A stretch of 41,773 nucleotides of DNA, taken from assembly GCA_004102785.1 (NCBI GenBank), contig SCEJ01000027.1, positions 1 to 41,773 of the forward strand. Reading direction: 5' to 3'. Source of the stretch: Muribaculaceae bacterium Isolate-013 (NCI) (lineage in GTDB: Bacteria; Bacteroidota; Bacteroidia; Bacteroidales; Muribaculaceae). Within the stretch, counting starts at the first letter, position 1. The number at the start of each line of letters is the position of its first letter. Shown here piece by piece: positions 24,943-34,700 of this stretch. A program made the position numbers and the translations under genes. The notes under the pieces were generated by a model. The model did not search any database, was not told the DNA's origin, and was given only the letters and a program-made list of their open reading frames with translations.

Positions 24943-25455
24943 TTAGCGGGAGCCGAGCTTCTCGAGGATGTAGGGGCAGGGGGCGCGCATCGGCATCGGC
25001 GGCGCGGAGTCGACATGGTGCAGAAGCACCACGGCGGAGTCGAGGGTGGCGGCCGACACGGCCGATACGTAGTAGCGCTTTTCGTTGTCGAAAAGCACGC
25101 GGGCGTCGGGGTAGCCTCCGGTGCGGGCGCGCTCGGCGGCGCTCGTGGCGTTGAACCGCTGGGTGAACTCGGCCACTATGATGTTATAGCGTGCCGCGGC
25201 AGTGGTCTGCGGGGTTTCGGCCATGGTTCTGGCGTAGCGTGCGCGCAGGGGTATGGAGTCGCCGCGCCATATGCTCACCGGCACGGCTTTCTCGCGCTCG
25301 AAGCCCTGGAGTTCTTCCGGCGTGAGACCTTCGTTCTGTCGGGCCACGGCTTTTTCGTAGGCCGCCCGGTAGTTTGCTTCGGTTGTCTTGCAGCCGTTGG
25401 CGGCAAGGAGGAGGGCCACGGCCGCGGCGGCGCTGAGAGTGCGGAACTGTTTCAT
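24943..25455 (-). CDS. SPOR-like domain lipoprotein
   Basis: The 170-residue protein has a lipoprotein signal (MKQFRTLSAAAAVALLLAANGC, lipobox LAANGC). Its second half, roughly residues 88-150, resembles a SPOR domain (YNIIVAEFTQRFNATSAAER, GGYPDARVLFDNEKRYYVSAVSAATLDSA). SPOR domains bind denuded peptidoglycan glycan strands, often at the division septum. It follows the phosphoesterase gene by 10 bp, so they are probably co-transcribed, but no functional link is obvious. Confidence 0.65.
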   Translation of the reverse strand: MKQFRTLSAAAAVALLLAANGCKTTEANYRAAYEKAVARQNEGLTPEELQGFEREKAVPVSIWRGDSIPLRARYARTMAETPQTTAAARYNIIVAEFTQRFNATSAAERARTGGYPDARVLFDNEKRYYVSAVSAATLDSAVVLLHHVDSAPPMPMRAPCPYILEKLGSR

Positions 25456-25465
25456 GTTGTAGTGT

Positions 25466-25981
25466 TTAGGGTCGGGTGTCTGTGTCGGTTCCGGTGCCGA
25501 ATTCGATGACCTCGAGGTCGGAGGGGATGCCGCTGTTGATTTCGAGGCGCACCAGGGTGCGGCGGGTCTGCCATCCGGCGGTGCCTGCGGCTCCTGGGTT
25601 GATGTGGAGTAGGCCCAGGCGGTTGTCGTACATCACCTTGAGTATATGGCTGTGGCCGCACACCATGATGTGTGGGCGCACTTCGGCCAGATGGGCGGCC
25701 ATCCCGGTGGAGTACCGTCCGGGATAGCCGCCGATATGGCGCAGGAGCACACGCATCCCCTCCGCTTCAAACACCAGTTCTTCGGGGCATGTGCGCCGCA
25801 CGATGCCGGAGTCGATGTTGCCGCTGACGGCGCGCACCACCGGGGCCACGGCGCGCAGGCGCTCTATGATGTCGATGCAGCCGATGTCGCCGGCGTGCCA
25901 TATTTCGTCGCATCCGGCGAAATGGCGGGCATATCGGTCGTCCCAGGTGGAGTGAGTGTCGGAAAGGATGCCTATCTTCAT
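25466..25981 (-). CDS. YfcE/MJ0936-type metallophosphoesterase
   Basis: The 171-residue protein is a calcineurin-like phosphoesterase with all metal motifs: ILSDTHS (Asp8, His10), HAGDIG (Asp32), SGNID (Asn55) and GHSH near residue 113. It is the single-domain YfcE type that hydrolyses phosphodiesters with two metal ions; its cellular substrate is unknown. It is 42 bp downstream of the GH13 gene and 10 bp upstream of the lipoprotein gene. The protein is predicted cytoplasmic. Confidence 0.85.
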   Translation of the reverse strand: MKIGILSDTHSTWDDRYARHFAGCDEIWHAGDIGCIDIIERLRAVAPVVRAVSGNIDSGIVRRTCPEELVFEAEGMRVLLRHIGGYPGRYSTGMAAHLAEVRPHIMVCGHSHILKVMYDNRLGLLHINPGAAGTAGWQTRRTLVRLEINSGIPSDLEVIEFGTGTDTDTRP

Positions 25982-26023
25982 TTTTAATAACAGTTAAAGT
26001 TTATCTGTTTGCCGTCAGTTCTG

Positions 26024-27913
26024 TCAGAAATTCTGGAGAATCATCACCTGGCGTGGCGCGAAGGTCATTTCAGGAGTAATTTCCACCTCCGTGCCGGAGA
26101 TCAGGTCGTGGAGGCGCGAGCCGTAGGGGAGCACTTCGAGGGTGCGCTCCATGGTGACTGTCTGCGGGGTGTCGTTGCCGTTGAGGAGCACAATGACCTC
26201 CTTGTCGTCCAGGGCGCGGCGGTAGGCGTAGATGCCGTTCTGGGGCATGAAATGCTTGAGCGAGCCGCGTGCTATTACGTCGTTGGCCTGTCCGCGGCGC
26301 CAGTGGAGAAGCTTCTGCAGGTAGGAGAAGGCGTCGTTCTGCACCGGTGTGCGCCCCTGGGGGGTGAACGCCGAGAGGGTGTCGCCGGGGAACCCGCCGG
26401 GGAAGTCGCGGCGCACATAGCCGTCGGAGCCCTCCTTCGAGCCGTTCATCAGCAGCTCGGTGCCGTAGTAAAGCTGCGGTATTCCGCGGGTGGTTAGGAG
26501 GAATGCGACGGCCTGCTTCCATGGGCCGAGAGCGGCGGTGTCGGCCGGCATTTCATCGAGGAAGCGGTCGGTGTCGTGGTTGTCGAGGAAAGTGAGGATG
26601 TGCTGCGGGTCGGGGAATAGAAAATCCTGGGCGAGATGGTCGTAGACGGCGTTGAGACCGTTCCAGGGGTCGGTCTGCGAGTTGAATGCCTTTCGGCCGT
26701 TGATGGTGAGCCAGAAGTCCATCACCGTGGGGAGGTTTGTCTCCACCGGGTTGAGGCGGTTGCCGCGCTGCCAGAAAGCCGAGCCGGCCTCGTTGGCATA
26801 CCAGCATTCGCCCACGATGTTGAATGCGGGGTATTCCCTGAGGAGGTCCTTTGCCCAGGATGCCATGCCGTTGATGTCGGCATAGGGGTATGTGTCCATG
26901 CGTATGCCGTTGATTTTCGATGATTCCACCCACCATATGGAGTTCTGTGTGAGGTAGCGCATCAGGTGCGGGTTGCGCTGGTTGAGGTCGGGCATGGAGG
27001 GCACGAACCAGGCGTTGACGGTGTGGTCGAGGTCGTAGTCCGACACATAGGGGTCGTGTATGGTGGTGAGGCGGAAGTTGGTCATTTCGTCGCCGTCCGG
27101 GTGGTTGTACCAGTCGGGAGAGGGAGCGTTCTTCATCCAGCGGTGGTTTGAGCCGGAGTGGTTGAAAATCATATCCATCACCACTTTTATGCCGCGTTTC
27201 TGAGCCTCGGCCACGAGGGTCTGCCACTGCTCGTTGGTGCCGAATCGCGGGTCGATGCGGTAGTAGTCGGTAGTGGCGTAGCCGTGGTATGAGCCGCCGG
27301 GCATGTCGTTCTCGAGCACGGGGCACACCCATATGGCGGTAACGCCCAGCGAGTCGATATAGTCGAGATGGTCGATTATGCCCTGGATGTTTCCGCCATG
27401 GCGGCCGTTATGGTCGGCGCGGTCGGGAGCCACGGCATATTCGAGGCCGTCGAATTCGAGTTCTTTGGCCTTGCCCTGCGGCTCAGTGCGGGCGAACCGG
27501 TCGGGCATTATGAGGTAGAGCACATCGGAGGCGTCGAAGCCCTTGTAGTCCTCGGGGCGTCGGTCACGGGCGCAAAGGCGGTAATCTACCTTCTGCGAGC
27601 GCTTGCCGAGGGTGAACCGCAGGGGCACCTCGCCCGGTCGCGCGTCGGGGGCCACGGTGAGGTACAGCAGTTTGTAGTCGGGCGAGCCGGGCTTCACCTC
27701 CTCCACGATTTTCACACCGGGGTAGTCGGCGGTAACGTCGGCCTCGGCAATTCCGGGGCCTTCGATCATAAGCTGGAGGGTGTCGGATGCCATCCCCACC
27801 CACCAGTACGGCGGCTCAATGGCCGATACCAGCGGAGCCTTCTTGGCCGCTGCGAGCGATGCCGCCGAAGCGGCCACTCCGAGAGCTATCATCGATAGTT
27901 TTTTGATTATCAT
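26024..27913 (-). CDS. GH13 alpha-amylase (neopullulanase/SusA-like)
   Basis: The 629-residue protein has a signal peptide (MIIKKLSMIALGVAASAASLAAA), an N-terminal beta domain as in cyclomaltodextrinases, and the GH13 barrel. Catalytic residues are Asp340 (GIRMDTYPY, nucleophile), Glu369 (VGECW, acid/base) and Asp447 (LDNHDTDR). A beta-sandwich C-domain follows. It cleaves alpha-1,4 glucans and maltodextrins in the periplasm or at the outer membrane. It lies 12 bp after a six-hairpin lipoprotein, so the two form an operon. The SusC/SusD pair of the starch locus is not in the window, so the name susA is not assigned. Confidence 0.85.
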   Translation of the reverse strand: MIIKKLSMIALGVAASAASLAAAKKAPLVSAIEPPYWWVGMASDTLQLMIEGPGIAEADVTADYPGVKIVEEVKPGSPDYKLLYLTVAPDARPGEVPLRFTLGKRSQKVDYRLCARDRRPEDYKGFDASDVLYLIMPDRFARTEPQGKAKELEFDGLEYAVAPDRADHNGRHGGNIQGIIDHLDYIDSLGVTAIWVCPVLENDMPGGSYHGYATTDYYRIDPRFGTNEQWQTLVAEAQKRGIKVVMDMIFNHSGSNHRWMKNAPSPDWYNHPDGDEMTNFRLTTIHDPYVSDYDLDHTVNAWFVPSMPDLNQRNPHLMRYLTQNSIWWVESSKINGIRMDTYPYADINGMASWAKDLLREYPAFNIVGECWYANEAGSAFWQRGNRLNPVETNLPTVMDFWLTINGRKAFNSQTDPWNGLNAVYDHLAQDFLFPDPQHILTFLDNHDTDRFLDEMPADTAALGPWKQAVAFLLTTRGIPQLYYGTELLMNGSKEGSDGYVRRDFPGGFPGDTLSAFTPQGRTPVQNDAFSYLQKLLHWRRGQANDVIARGSLKHFMPQNGIYAYRRALDDKEVIVLLNGNDTPQTVTMERTLEVLPYGSRLHDLISGTEVEITPEMTFAPRQVMILQNF

Positions 27914-27925
27914 GGCGATTTGGTT

Positions 27926-30151
27926 TTATGAATGTAAAAAAGTAAGATTTATAGATTCGATAAGCACAGTGTTGTGGGCCGGGTCGAGATACACCGGCGA
28001 CGGCTGGTGGTAGCGTATCGTCACGGTGTTGCTGCCACTTTCGAGCCTTACAGGCAGCGAGTTGGTGCGTGCGGCCAGCTCCTGCCACTGTTCGCCGAGA
28101 TTCTTGTCCCACCAGGCGGCCGAGAGCTGCGGGAACACCAGGGTGCCGGCCGGCTGTGAGTTCACCTCCAGGCGGCGGAGCACCGCGCGCCGCTGGCGGT
28201 TGACGATGCCCAGGCCGTTGATATAGCGCACATCGAGGAGGTATGTGCCGGCGCGCGGGGCCTCGACCTCGAAGGTCATGTTGCGGTTGCGGTAGCGGTT
28301 CTGCTCCACCAGTCGGGCTGCCGCCGTCTTGTCGCTGACGATGCGTGTGCCCGTGCGCCCCACGGCAGCCGCCGGTATGGTTATGCGCTGCCCCGTGGGG
28401 ATGTATGTGTAGGGCGCACCGGCAAAACCGGTGGCGTTGTCGGAGTTGACCGGGGCGAAGAGCGCCGTTGTGGTCTCCGGGGCATCGTAGAGGGTGTATG
28501 AGTCGCGGTAGATTTCTTCGGCGAGGGTGCCGTTGAGATAGACAAGATAGCGGCTGTCGCCGTTGCCGCAGGAGGGGAGTATGGCGGCGGTACGTTCGTT
28601 GTTCCAGCTCACCCGGGGCGGCGGCGGCATGGCGTTGCCGGCGCTTTCAGTGATGTTTGCCACACCGCGCAGGGCCGAGGCACCGGCCAGGGTTATCGTC
28701 ACGGTGTGGTTCCCCTCCATGTCGGCGGGGAGGAACGGCTCGGCCGGGGTGCCGTCGATGGTGAACGTAGATATGGCGTTGCCGGTGCCCGAGATGCGTA
28801 TTGTAAGTGTGGAGCGGCGGTAGCGCAGCCCCTCCACCACCTTTTCGCCGGGGAGGTTTTCGGGCACGAAGGGGGCGAACTCTATCCCTCCGGCTATAAA
28901 GCGCATCCCTAAGAGACCGCGCAGAATCAGCGATGTCACAGCTCTGTCGGCGCTTCCGTCCGTCGGCCGGGAGTCGGCGGTGAGCAGGTGCAGGCGGCGG
29001 TAGAGGAGCGCCGCCACAGCCGAGGAGTAGGCGGCCTCGTTGCCGCTGCGGGCGCATACGGCCGTCCACAGCGCCTGCCGCAGCAGCCCCGAGGGGGAGG
29101 CGGCAGGGAGGGTGTCGTTCCATTCCGGGGTGCAGTGGCCTATGCCGGTGTCGGCCACCGGGGTGCGGCGCACAGCCGTCTCAGTCATTGCATCGGAGGC
29201 CACCCCGCCGAGGATTGCCAGCGCCATGGCGGCATTGTCCGACGACAGCAACTGCACCGGATATGCCGGCGAGCCGTAGAGCAGCCCCGAGTAGCGCCCC
29301 AGGTTTGGGAGCCACATGCGGGTGTTGATGTTGCGGCGCAGGGAGTCGGGAGTCACCGGGAGGTATCCGTTGGCGGCCAGTCCGTAAAAAGAGTCGAGGG
29401 CCTGGAGCGATGTCGCCGCGATGGTGCGTGCCACATTGTCGGCCAGGGCCATGCATTCAAAAATGTCGGTCGGCTCCATCCATGCGGGCAGACCGGCGTT
29501 TTTGGCCGCGAGGTAGGTGGGTATCCCCTGGAAGAGGCCGCTGTAAGAGTTCCAGAACACCGGGGCGTCGCGTTCGGCCAGAGTGCGGGCAAGCTGCCGC
29601 AGTCGTCGGTATCCGCTCTGGTCGCCCGACACTGTGGCCGCTTCGGCGGCTGCCATCAGCCACAGCGGGTCGTCGTTGACCACCGGCCAGGCATAGCGGC
29701 GCGTTTCGGCCGGGCGCAGCACATTGACGGCGCGGTGCGTATCGAGCAGCGCGGCCACGGAGTCGGCCGGCAGGGGCACCAGGTAGGCGCGCCAGGGGGT
29801 TGCCGAAGAGTATGCCGCGGCAGGGGCGGCAGCCTCCAGTGCATATAGGGCGTCGACCACCGGCTGCGAGCTTCGGTAGGTGAAGCGCCCCGGCAAGGGG
29901 GAGGGAAGGGTGTCGGTCAGGTGCTCCTGGCCGTGCCATATGCGCATGATGCGGCCGTCGACGGCCACCGCTCCCTCGCCGTTTATCGCCGCCGAGTCGG
30001 CGCCGATGTAGAATGCCGGGGTGTCGGCAATCACGCCGGAATCGCCGGCACTCCCTTTTTCGGCAGGGGCGCACGCCGCCAAGGGCGCCGCCGCCACCAG
30101 TGCGACCGCGCCCTTGCATATCATTCTGCCTTTGCGGGTGAATATAGTCAT
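27926..30151 (-). CDS. Six-hairpin glycosidase-like lipoprotein
   Basis: The 741-residue protein has a lipoprotein signal (lipobox LAAC at about residue 27) and a central helical region with the look of an (alpha/alpha)6 six-hairpin glycosidase (WNSYSGLFQGIPTYLAAKNAG, LDSFYGLAANGYLPVTPDSL, then MRFIAGGIEFAPFVPENLPG). The C-terminus is a beta-rich, carbohydrate-binding-like domain. The catalytic acids are not certain, so the substrate is unknown. It is the first gene of an operon with the GH13 amylase and probably takes part in alpha-glucan use at the cell surface. The MITE-like element at 30175-30292 lies just upstream. Confidence 0.6.
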   Translation of the reverse strand: MTIFTRKGRMICKGAVALVAAAPLAACAPAEKGSAGDSGVIADTPAFYIGADSAAINGEGAVAVDGRIMRIWHGQEHLTDTLPSPLPGRFTYRSSQPVVDALYALEAAAPAAAYSSATPWRAYLVPLPADSVAALLDTHRAVNVLRPAETRRYAWPVVNDDPLWLMAAAEAATVSGDQSGYRRLRQLARTLAERDAPVFWNSYSGLFQGIPTYLAAKNAGLPAWMEPTDIFECMALADNVARTIAATSLQALDSFYGLAANGYLPVTPDSLRRNINTRMWLPNLGRYSGLLYGSPAYPVQLLSSDNAAMALAILGGVASDAMTETAVRRTPVADTGIGHCTPEWNDTLPAASPSGLLRQALWTAVCARSGNEAAYSSAVAALLYRRLHLLTADSRPTDGSADRAVTSLILRGLLGMRFIAGGIEFAPFVPENLPGEKVVEGLRYRRSTLTIRISGTGNAISTFTIDGTPAEPFLPADMEGNHTVTITLAGASALRGVANITESAGNAMPPPPRVSWNNERTAAILPSCGNGDSRYLVYLNGTLAEEIYRDSYTLYDAPETTTALFAPVNSDNATGFAGAPYTYIPTGQRITIPAAAVGRTGTRIVSDKTAAARLVEQNRYRNRNMTFEVEAPRAGTYLLDVRYINGLGIVNRQRRAVLRRLEVNSQPAGTLVFPQLSAAWWDKNLGEQWQELAARTNSLPVRLESGSNTVTIRYHQPSPVYLDPAHNTVLIESINLTFLHS

Positions 30152-30174
30152 CTGTCAATACGAGGCCTGAGGGG

Positions 30175-30292
30175 CAAAAAGCCGGAAACTGATCTGCGGC
30201 AGGGAGAGTGTCCGGAGAACCGACTGATTTTCAGTCTTTTGTGCGGATGCTCCACGGAGCGTCCCTACATCAAGGCTGTTTCCGGCATTTTG
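30175..30292. repeat. Palindromic MITE/REPIN-like element
   Basis: The arms CAAAAAGCCGGAAAC (30175-30189) and GTTTCCGGCATTTTG (30278-30292) are inverted copies with 14 of 15 matches. Between them are two hairpins: GACTGA/TCAGTC at 30222-30236 followed by TTTT, and GGATGCTC/GAGCGTCC at 30245-30264. The layout fits a small non-coding repeat element between the C1 peptidase and glycosidase genes. It may also be part of the transcript structure. Its copy number cannot be judged here. Confidence 0.5.
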
Positions 30293-30336
30293 ACACACCA
30301 TCTAAACAACCACGCGGCCATTATGGATTTTTACGC

Positions 30337-31581
30337 TCAGCCTTTGTTGATTTTTTTGGCAATCTCCTTGGGCACCGCGTTGCGGTTCACGACCACCTGG
30401 AGAGTCTTGGCCAGGAAGTAGGGCTCGGAAACGTAGAAGAAGCCGTCGTAGATCTGGTTCGTATCCCATGAGTTGCGCACCTTGTAGTAGCGCTTGCCCC
30501 CCTGGTCGGTTGCCCAGCCGATGATTTCCATGCCGTGGTCGTCGGTGGTCTCCTGGTTGTCGAACATATCCTGGCGCATCTGCTGTGTCACCTCAATCTC
30601 CTCCACGGGGTATTTGATTTCGTCCTGCAGCTCCTGGCGCTCCTTGTCGGTGAGTTTCACCCAGCGCGAGAGTTCGGTGCCCTCCATGTCGGCGGCGGTG
30701 CGCTCGCGGGGCATCACTGCGAAGCCCTCTTTCCATTTGAAGCCGTTCTCGCTCACGTCGGCGGCCCATGCCACGGGGTAGCCGTTTTCGAGGGCGTTGT
30801 CAACGATGGCTTTCATCTCTTCCATCGGCACGTTTACGGATTTCTCCCAGAGCCAGTTGTCGGGCACCTCGATGGCGAACGATGTGTAGAACGGATGGTG
30901 AGAGAACGAAGTGAAGGGCACATAGTCGCTCATCTTCACCGGCAGCGACTCGGCGAAGCTCTTCGGGGTGTAGGTCTTCCCCTTGTAGGTGAATGTTTCG
31001 GGCACCTCGCCGAGGTATGCGTCGAGAATGCCGTCGACCCCTTTGCTCCATGCGGGCGACAGCTTTTTGTTGGGCTTCGACACCATCACGTCGAGGTAGG
31101 CCTTGAGCGCGGCGTCGAGTTCGCCGTGCACATGCTTCTCCTCGCCATAGTTGAGGCCGGTGTACACCTCTTCGGGCACGCACCCCACGGTTTCCCAAAC
31201 ATGGAACACATCGGGGGTGGCGCCTCCGGCGGCGAAGTTTGCCTGGCCGTACATGCGCACATAGCGCTCGGCTTTCTCCTTGTAGCACTGGCGCACGGTG
31301 AACATCTCGCTGATGTCGAGCGAGTCGCCCCCCTGCCGCAGAATCTCGTCCTCGAGGAATGAGGTGGTGGCGAAGCACCAGCATGTGCCCGATTTGTTCT
31401 GGTCCTTCACGGAGGTGTGGGGGAGCACTTTCACGTCGGTGAACACGAACCCGGTTGAATCGGCCTTTTCAGCCGTAGCCTCTTCATCAAAGCCTTGTAA
31501 TGCACGGAATACCAGGCCGTCGGCGGCCTGGATGGCCAGCGCCGAGGCGCCTGCGGCCACTAAAACAGCAAGTTTCTTCAT
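30337..31581 (-). CDS. Bleomycin-hydrolase-like C1 peptidase
   Basis: The 414-residue protein has a signal peptide (MKKLAVLVAAGASALAIQAA) and the papain-like core of aminopeptidase C / bleomycin hydrolase: Gln61, Cys67 (GTCWCFATTSFLEDE), His349 (DDHGMEI) and Asn370 (RNSWD). These are the C1 catalytic residues. The signal peptide predicts export, unlike the usual cytoplasmic PepC; a periplasmic or surface peptidase is expected. The gene is divergent from the large secreted protein at 31737. Confidence 0.85.
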   Translation of the reverse strand: MKKLAVLVAAGASALAIQAADGLVFRALQGFDEEATAEKADSTGFVFTDVKVLPHTSVKDQNKSGTCWCFATTSFLEDEILRQGGDSLDISEMFTVRQCYKEKAERYVRMYGQANFAAGGATPDVFHVWETVGCVPEEVYTGLNYGEEKHVHGELDAALKAYLDVMVSKPNKKLSPAWSKGVDGILDAYLGEVPETFTYKGKTYTPKSFAESLPVKMSDYVPFTSFSHHPFYTSFAIEVPDNWLWEKSVNVPMEEMKAIVDNALENGYPVAWAADVSENGFKWKEGFAVMPRERTAADMEGTELSRWVKLTDKERQELQDEIKYPVEEIEVTQQMRQDMFDNQETTDDHGMEIIGWATDQGGKRYYKVRNSWDTNQIYDGFFYVSEPYFLAKTLQVVVNRNAVPKEIAKKINKG

Positions 31582-31626
31582 GTGTATATCTGGTTGGAAC
31601 TATTCGGACAAGATGTTTTGTTTCCA

Positions 31627-31634
31627 CAAATATA
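31627..31634 (-). promoter_or_regulatory. -7 box for the C1 peptidase
   Basis: TATATTTG on the minus strand matches the -7 consensus 45 bp before the ATG at 31581. No TTG is spaced correctly upstream. Confidence 0.45.
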
Positions 31635-31677
31635 CATCATTTTTGCATAATATGATGAAAATACAAGCAATTTTTTA

Positions 31678-31685
31678 TATCTTTG
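31678..31685 (+). promoter_or_regulatory. -7 box for the large secreted protein
   Basis: TATCTTTG lies 51 bp before the ATG at 31737 and fits the -7 consensus. The ATG-free upstream frame starting at 31683 overlaps this box, which supports the later start. Confidence 0.5.
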
Positions 31686-31736
31686 CCACTTGACACGATT
31701 ACCACCCGAAACAGTAAACCAATCAATATAAACCGA

Positions 31737-34700
31737 ATGAAGAAATGGATTATCCCCGCCGTAGCAGCCTCGTTAGGGCTGGCGGCATGGGCAGGGTTCA
31801 GTTCGCCGGACACAACGATGATAGTGCCGGAGAAGACCCGCGCCGCATCCACCGAGGTCACTAACCCCGCGAGGATTGCCCGCAAGGCGCTCCGTGCCCC
31901 CGGCGATGCATTCACGCTCCCCGTGGAGCTTGCTCCCACCGCGGCCCAGGCCGGCAATTTTGTGTATCTTGACGTGAATTGCGACGAGAAGACATGGACG
32001 TGCACCGAGGGGCAGATGCAATATACGTGGCATTCCAAAAACAACGCCGACGACTGGTTCTTCGTGCCGGTGCGCCTCTCAGCCGCTGACCGCATGCTCC
32101 AGATTTCCTTCAAAATGAAGTCCCAGGGGAACTATGAAGAGAAACTGGAGGTGTTTTATGGCGCGGCTGCCACGCCCGCATCGATGACCGAATCCCTCTT
32201 CTCGATCGTAAGAACCGGTGGCCAGTTTGAGGATTATACAAACACTCTGACAGTCGACCCCTCCACCGGAATCGGTTATTTCGGTTTTCACGCCGCATCC
32301 GATGCCGATAAATATGGAATCAATGTCAAGGATATAGTTATCGAGAGTCTTAGCCAGCCGATACCGCTTGCTCCGTCAATCACCGCAAGTTCTATCAATG
32401 AACTGGAGTACAGTGCCACCGTCACTCTTCCCGCCTCGACCCTCCAGGGCGAGCAGATCAGCGGCAATGTAGGGCTTCAGGTGAGCGTTGACGGCGTGGA
32501 GGTGGAGAATCACGCTGACTGCGCTCCCGGCTCGACCAAGGATGTGAGCCTCACCCTCACAAAGGGTACGCATTCCATCAGCTATGCGGCCTATCTCGTA
32601 ACCGACGGCGTTGCGAAGTATTCGCAGGCTGTGGCCGAGGAGGTGCGCGCCACTGCTGCCGCCGTGGCCGAGCAGCTCCCGGTGCTCTTCGAGCCTTCCG
32701 ACGAGGATTTCGAGAACTCGGTGGTAATCGATGCCAACAACGACGGCTCCACATGGTCTCTTCACTCCAACGGATCATTCCGCTATTATTACAATGGACT
32801 CAATGCCGGCGACGACTGGCTGATTCTCCCCATAGTGGACTTCGGTGCCGACAACGGCACCTTCGAGATTTCGATGGATGTCAACGGCGAAGGATATAGC
32901 TATACAGAGACATTCGAGGTATGTGTGGGCCGCACACTGTCGCCGGCGGATATGACGGTGGTGTTCTCTCCTGCAGCCGTGCAGACCTCCAACTGGGAGC
33001 CACGCTCGGGCAAATTCTCCCTCACCGAGGGGGGCAAATGGTATGTGGCGCTCCACGCCACCAGCCCGAAGGACCAGTATAGCCTTTATGTGAAGAATAT
33101 CGCCATCAGCCGCTCGGCCGACCGCACTCCCGCCGCAGCCGTAATCAAGAGCCTGGAGTTCAACGGTCTGGAAGGTGAGCTCGTGGCCACACTCCCCACC
33201 GAGACTGTCGACGGCGTGGCGCTTGAGGGCAATGTTGGCGTGGCCGTGACGGTCGACGGCGTTGACTACGCCACATCGGCAATGGCCGCTCCCGGCTCGG
33301 ACGTGCCCGTGCCCGTGACCCTCACCCTCGGCAAGCACACCATCGGTGTGGCCGCTTTCATCGAGGATGGCGGCACACGCCTCACCGGCGCGCAGGTGCT
33401 CCGCGAGGTCGTGGCCCGCAACGCCGCAGGGTTCGCCTACCCGATACCATTCACCATGCATCCCACTCTCGGCGAGTTCGAGACCCTTGATATTGTCGAC
33501 GCCAACAACGACGGCTTCACATGGGACTATAACGCCGGAGCGGCCAACGGCACCGGAGCCGCTGTGTGCCGCACCTCCGGCGACGAGACCGCCGACGACT
33601 GGCTCTTCTTCCCCGCCGTGGCAGTGACCGACATCACCCGCATCTACTCCGTAAGCGTGGAGGCCCGCGCATACCTCGAGCAGTATCCTGAGGATTTCGA
33701 CCTCTGCATCGGCACCTCGCCCACTCCCGAGGCTATGACAAAGGTCGTCGAGGCCGAAGGCTTCAAGACCTATCTCTACGCTCCGGTGGCCGGCGAATGG
33801 ATAGCCCCGGCCGCGGGCAACTACCATGTGGGCATACACCGCCGCTCGGCAGGGTCGGCCCACACCCTCTCGATAATGAATGTTTCGGTGACCGATGCCG
33901 GCAAGTCGGTGCTCGCCCCGGCGGCATGCTCCGATATTGACGCCGCAGGCGATGTCTCGGGCGCGCTCCTGGCAAATGTGTCGCTGACTCTCCCCACCGA
34001 GGCCATCAACGGCACGGCTCTTGACGCCTCGGCATCACTTACCGCTACCGTTACCTCCGCCACCGGCGCCACCGCCACCGTCACCGGCCTGCCGGGCGAG
34101 AGGGTGAGCGTGTCGCTGGCCGCCCCCGACGGCCACAGCACCATCACCGTGGTGGCCTCGTCGGCAGCATACGGAGCCGGCGAACCGGCAGAGACCACGG
34201 TGTACTGCGGCCTTGACCGTCCGTCGAGCCCGGTGGTGACCTCCGAAGTGTCGGCCGACAACATGAGTCTGACCCTGACATGGACCGACCCCGCGCGCGG
34301 CGAGCAGGGGGGCGCAATCGATGTGGCCGGCCTCTCGCACACCATCTATACCCCGATTGACCCCCAGGGCCTTTACTGGAGCAAGGTTGTGGAGCTTCCC
34401 GTAGGCCAGAATTCATATACATTCGAGGCCGGACTCCTCCAGGATATCACCTTTGTGGGCGTAAGCGCCACCAACTCGAAAGGGGAGTCGCAGATCGGCG
34501 TGGGCTACGGCGTGACAGGCGCCCCCTATTCGCTGCCGCTGACCGAGGACCTCTCAAAGGGCACCTACACCTACTCGCCGGTGGTGACCGACACCCCGAC
34601 CGAGGATTACTCCACAAACTGGTTCCTTGACAGCCCCGCGCTGATTTATCCCTCGCTCGGCGAAGATGCCGGAAGCGCGCTGATGTGTATCGAGGCTTCG

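Noticed and set aside
32775-33863. 362-residue minus-strand frame inside the large secreted protein
   Set aside because: Shadow of a GC-rich gene with clear repeat domains on the plus strand; no promoter or recognised motif.
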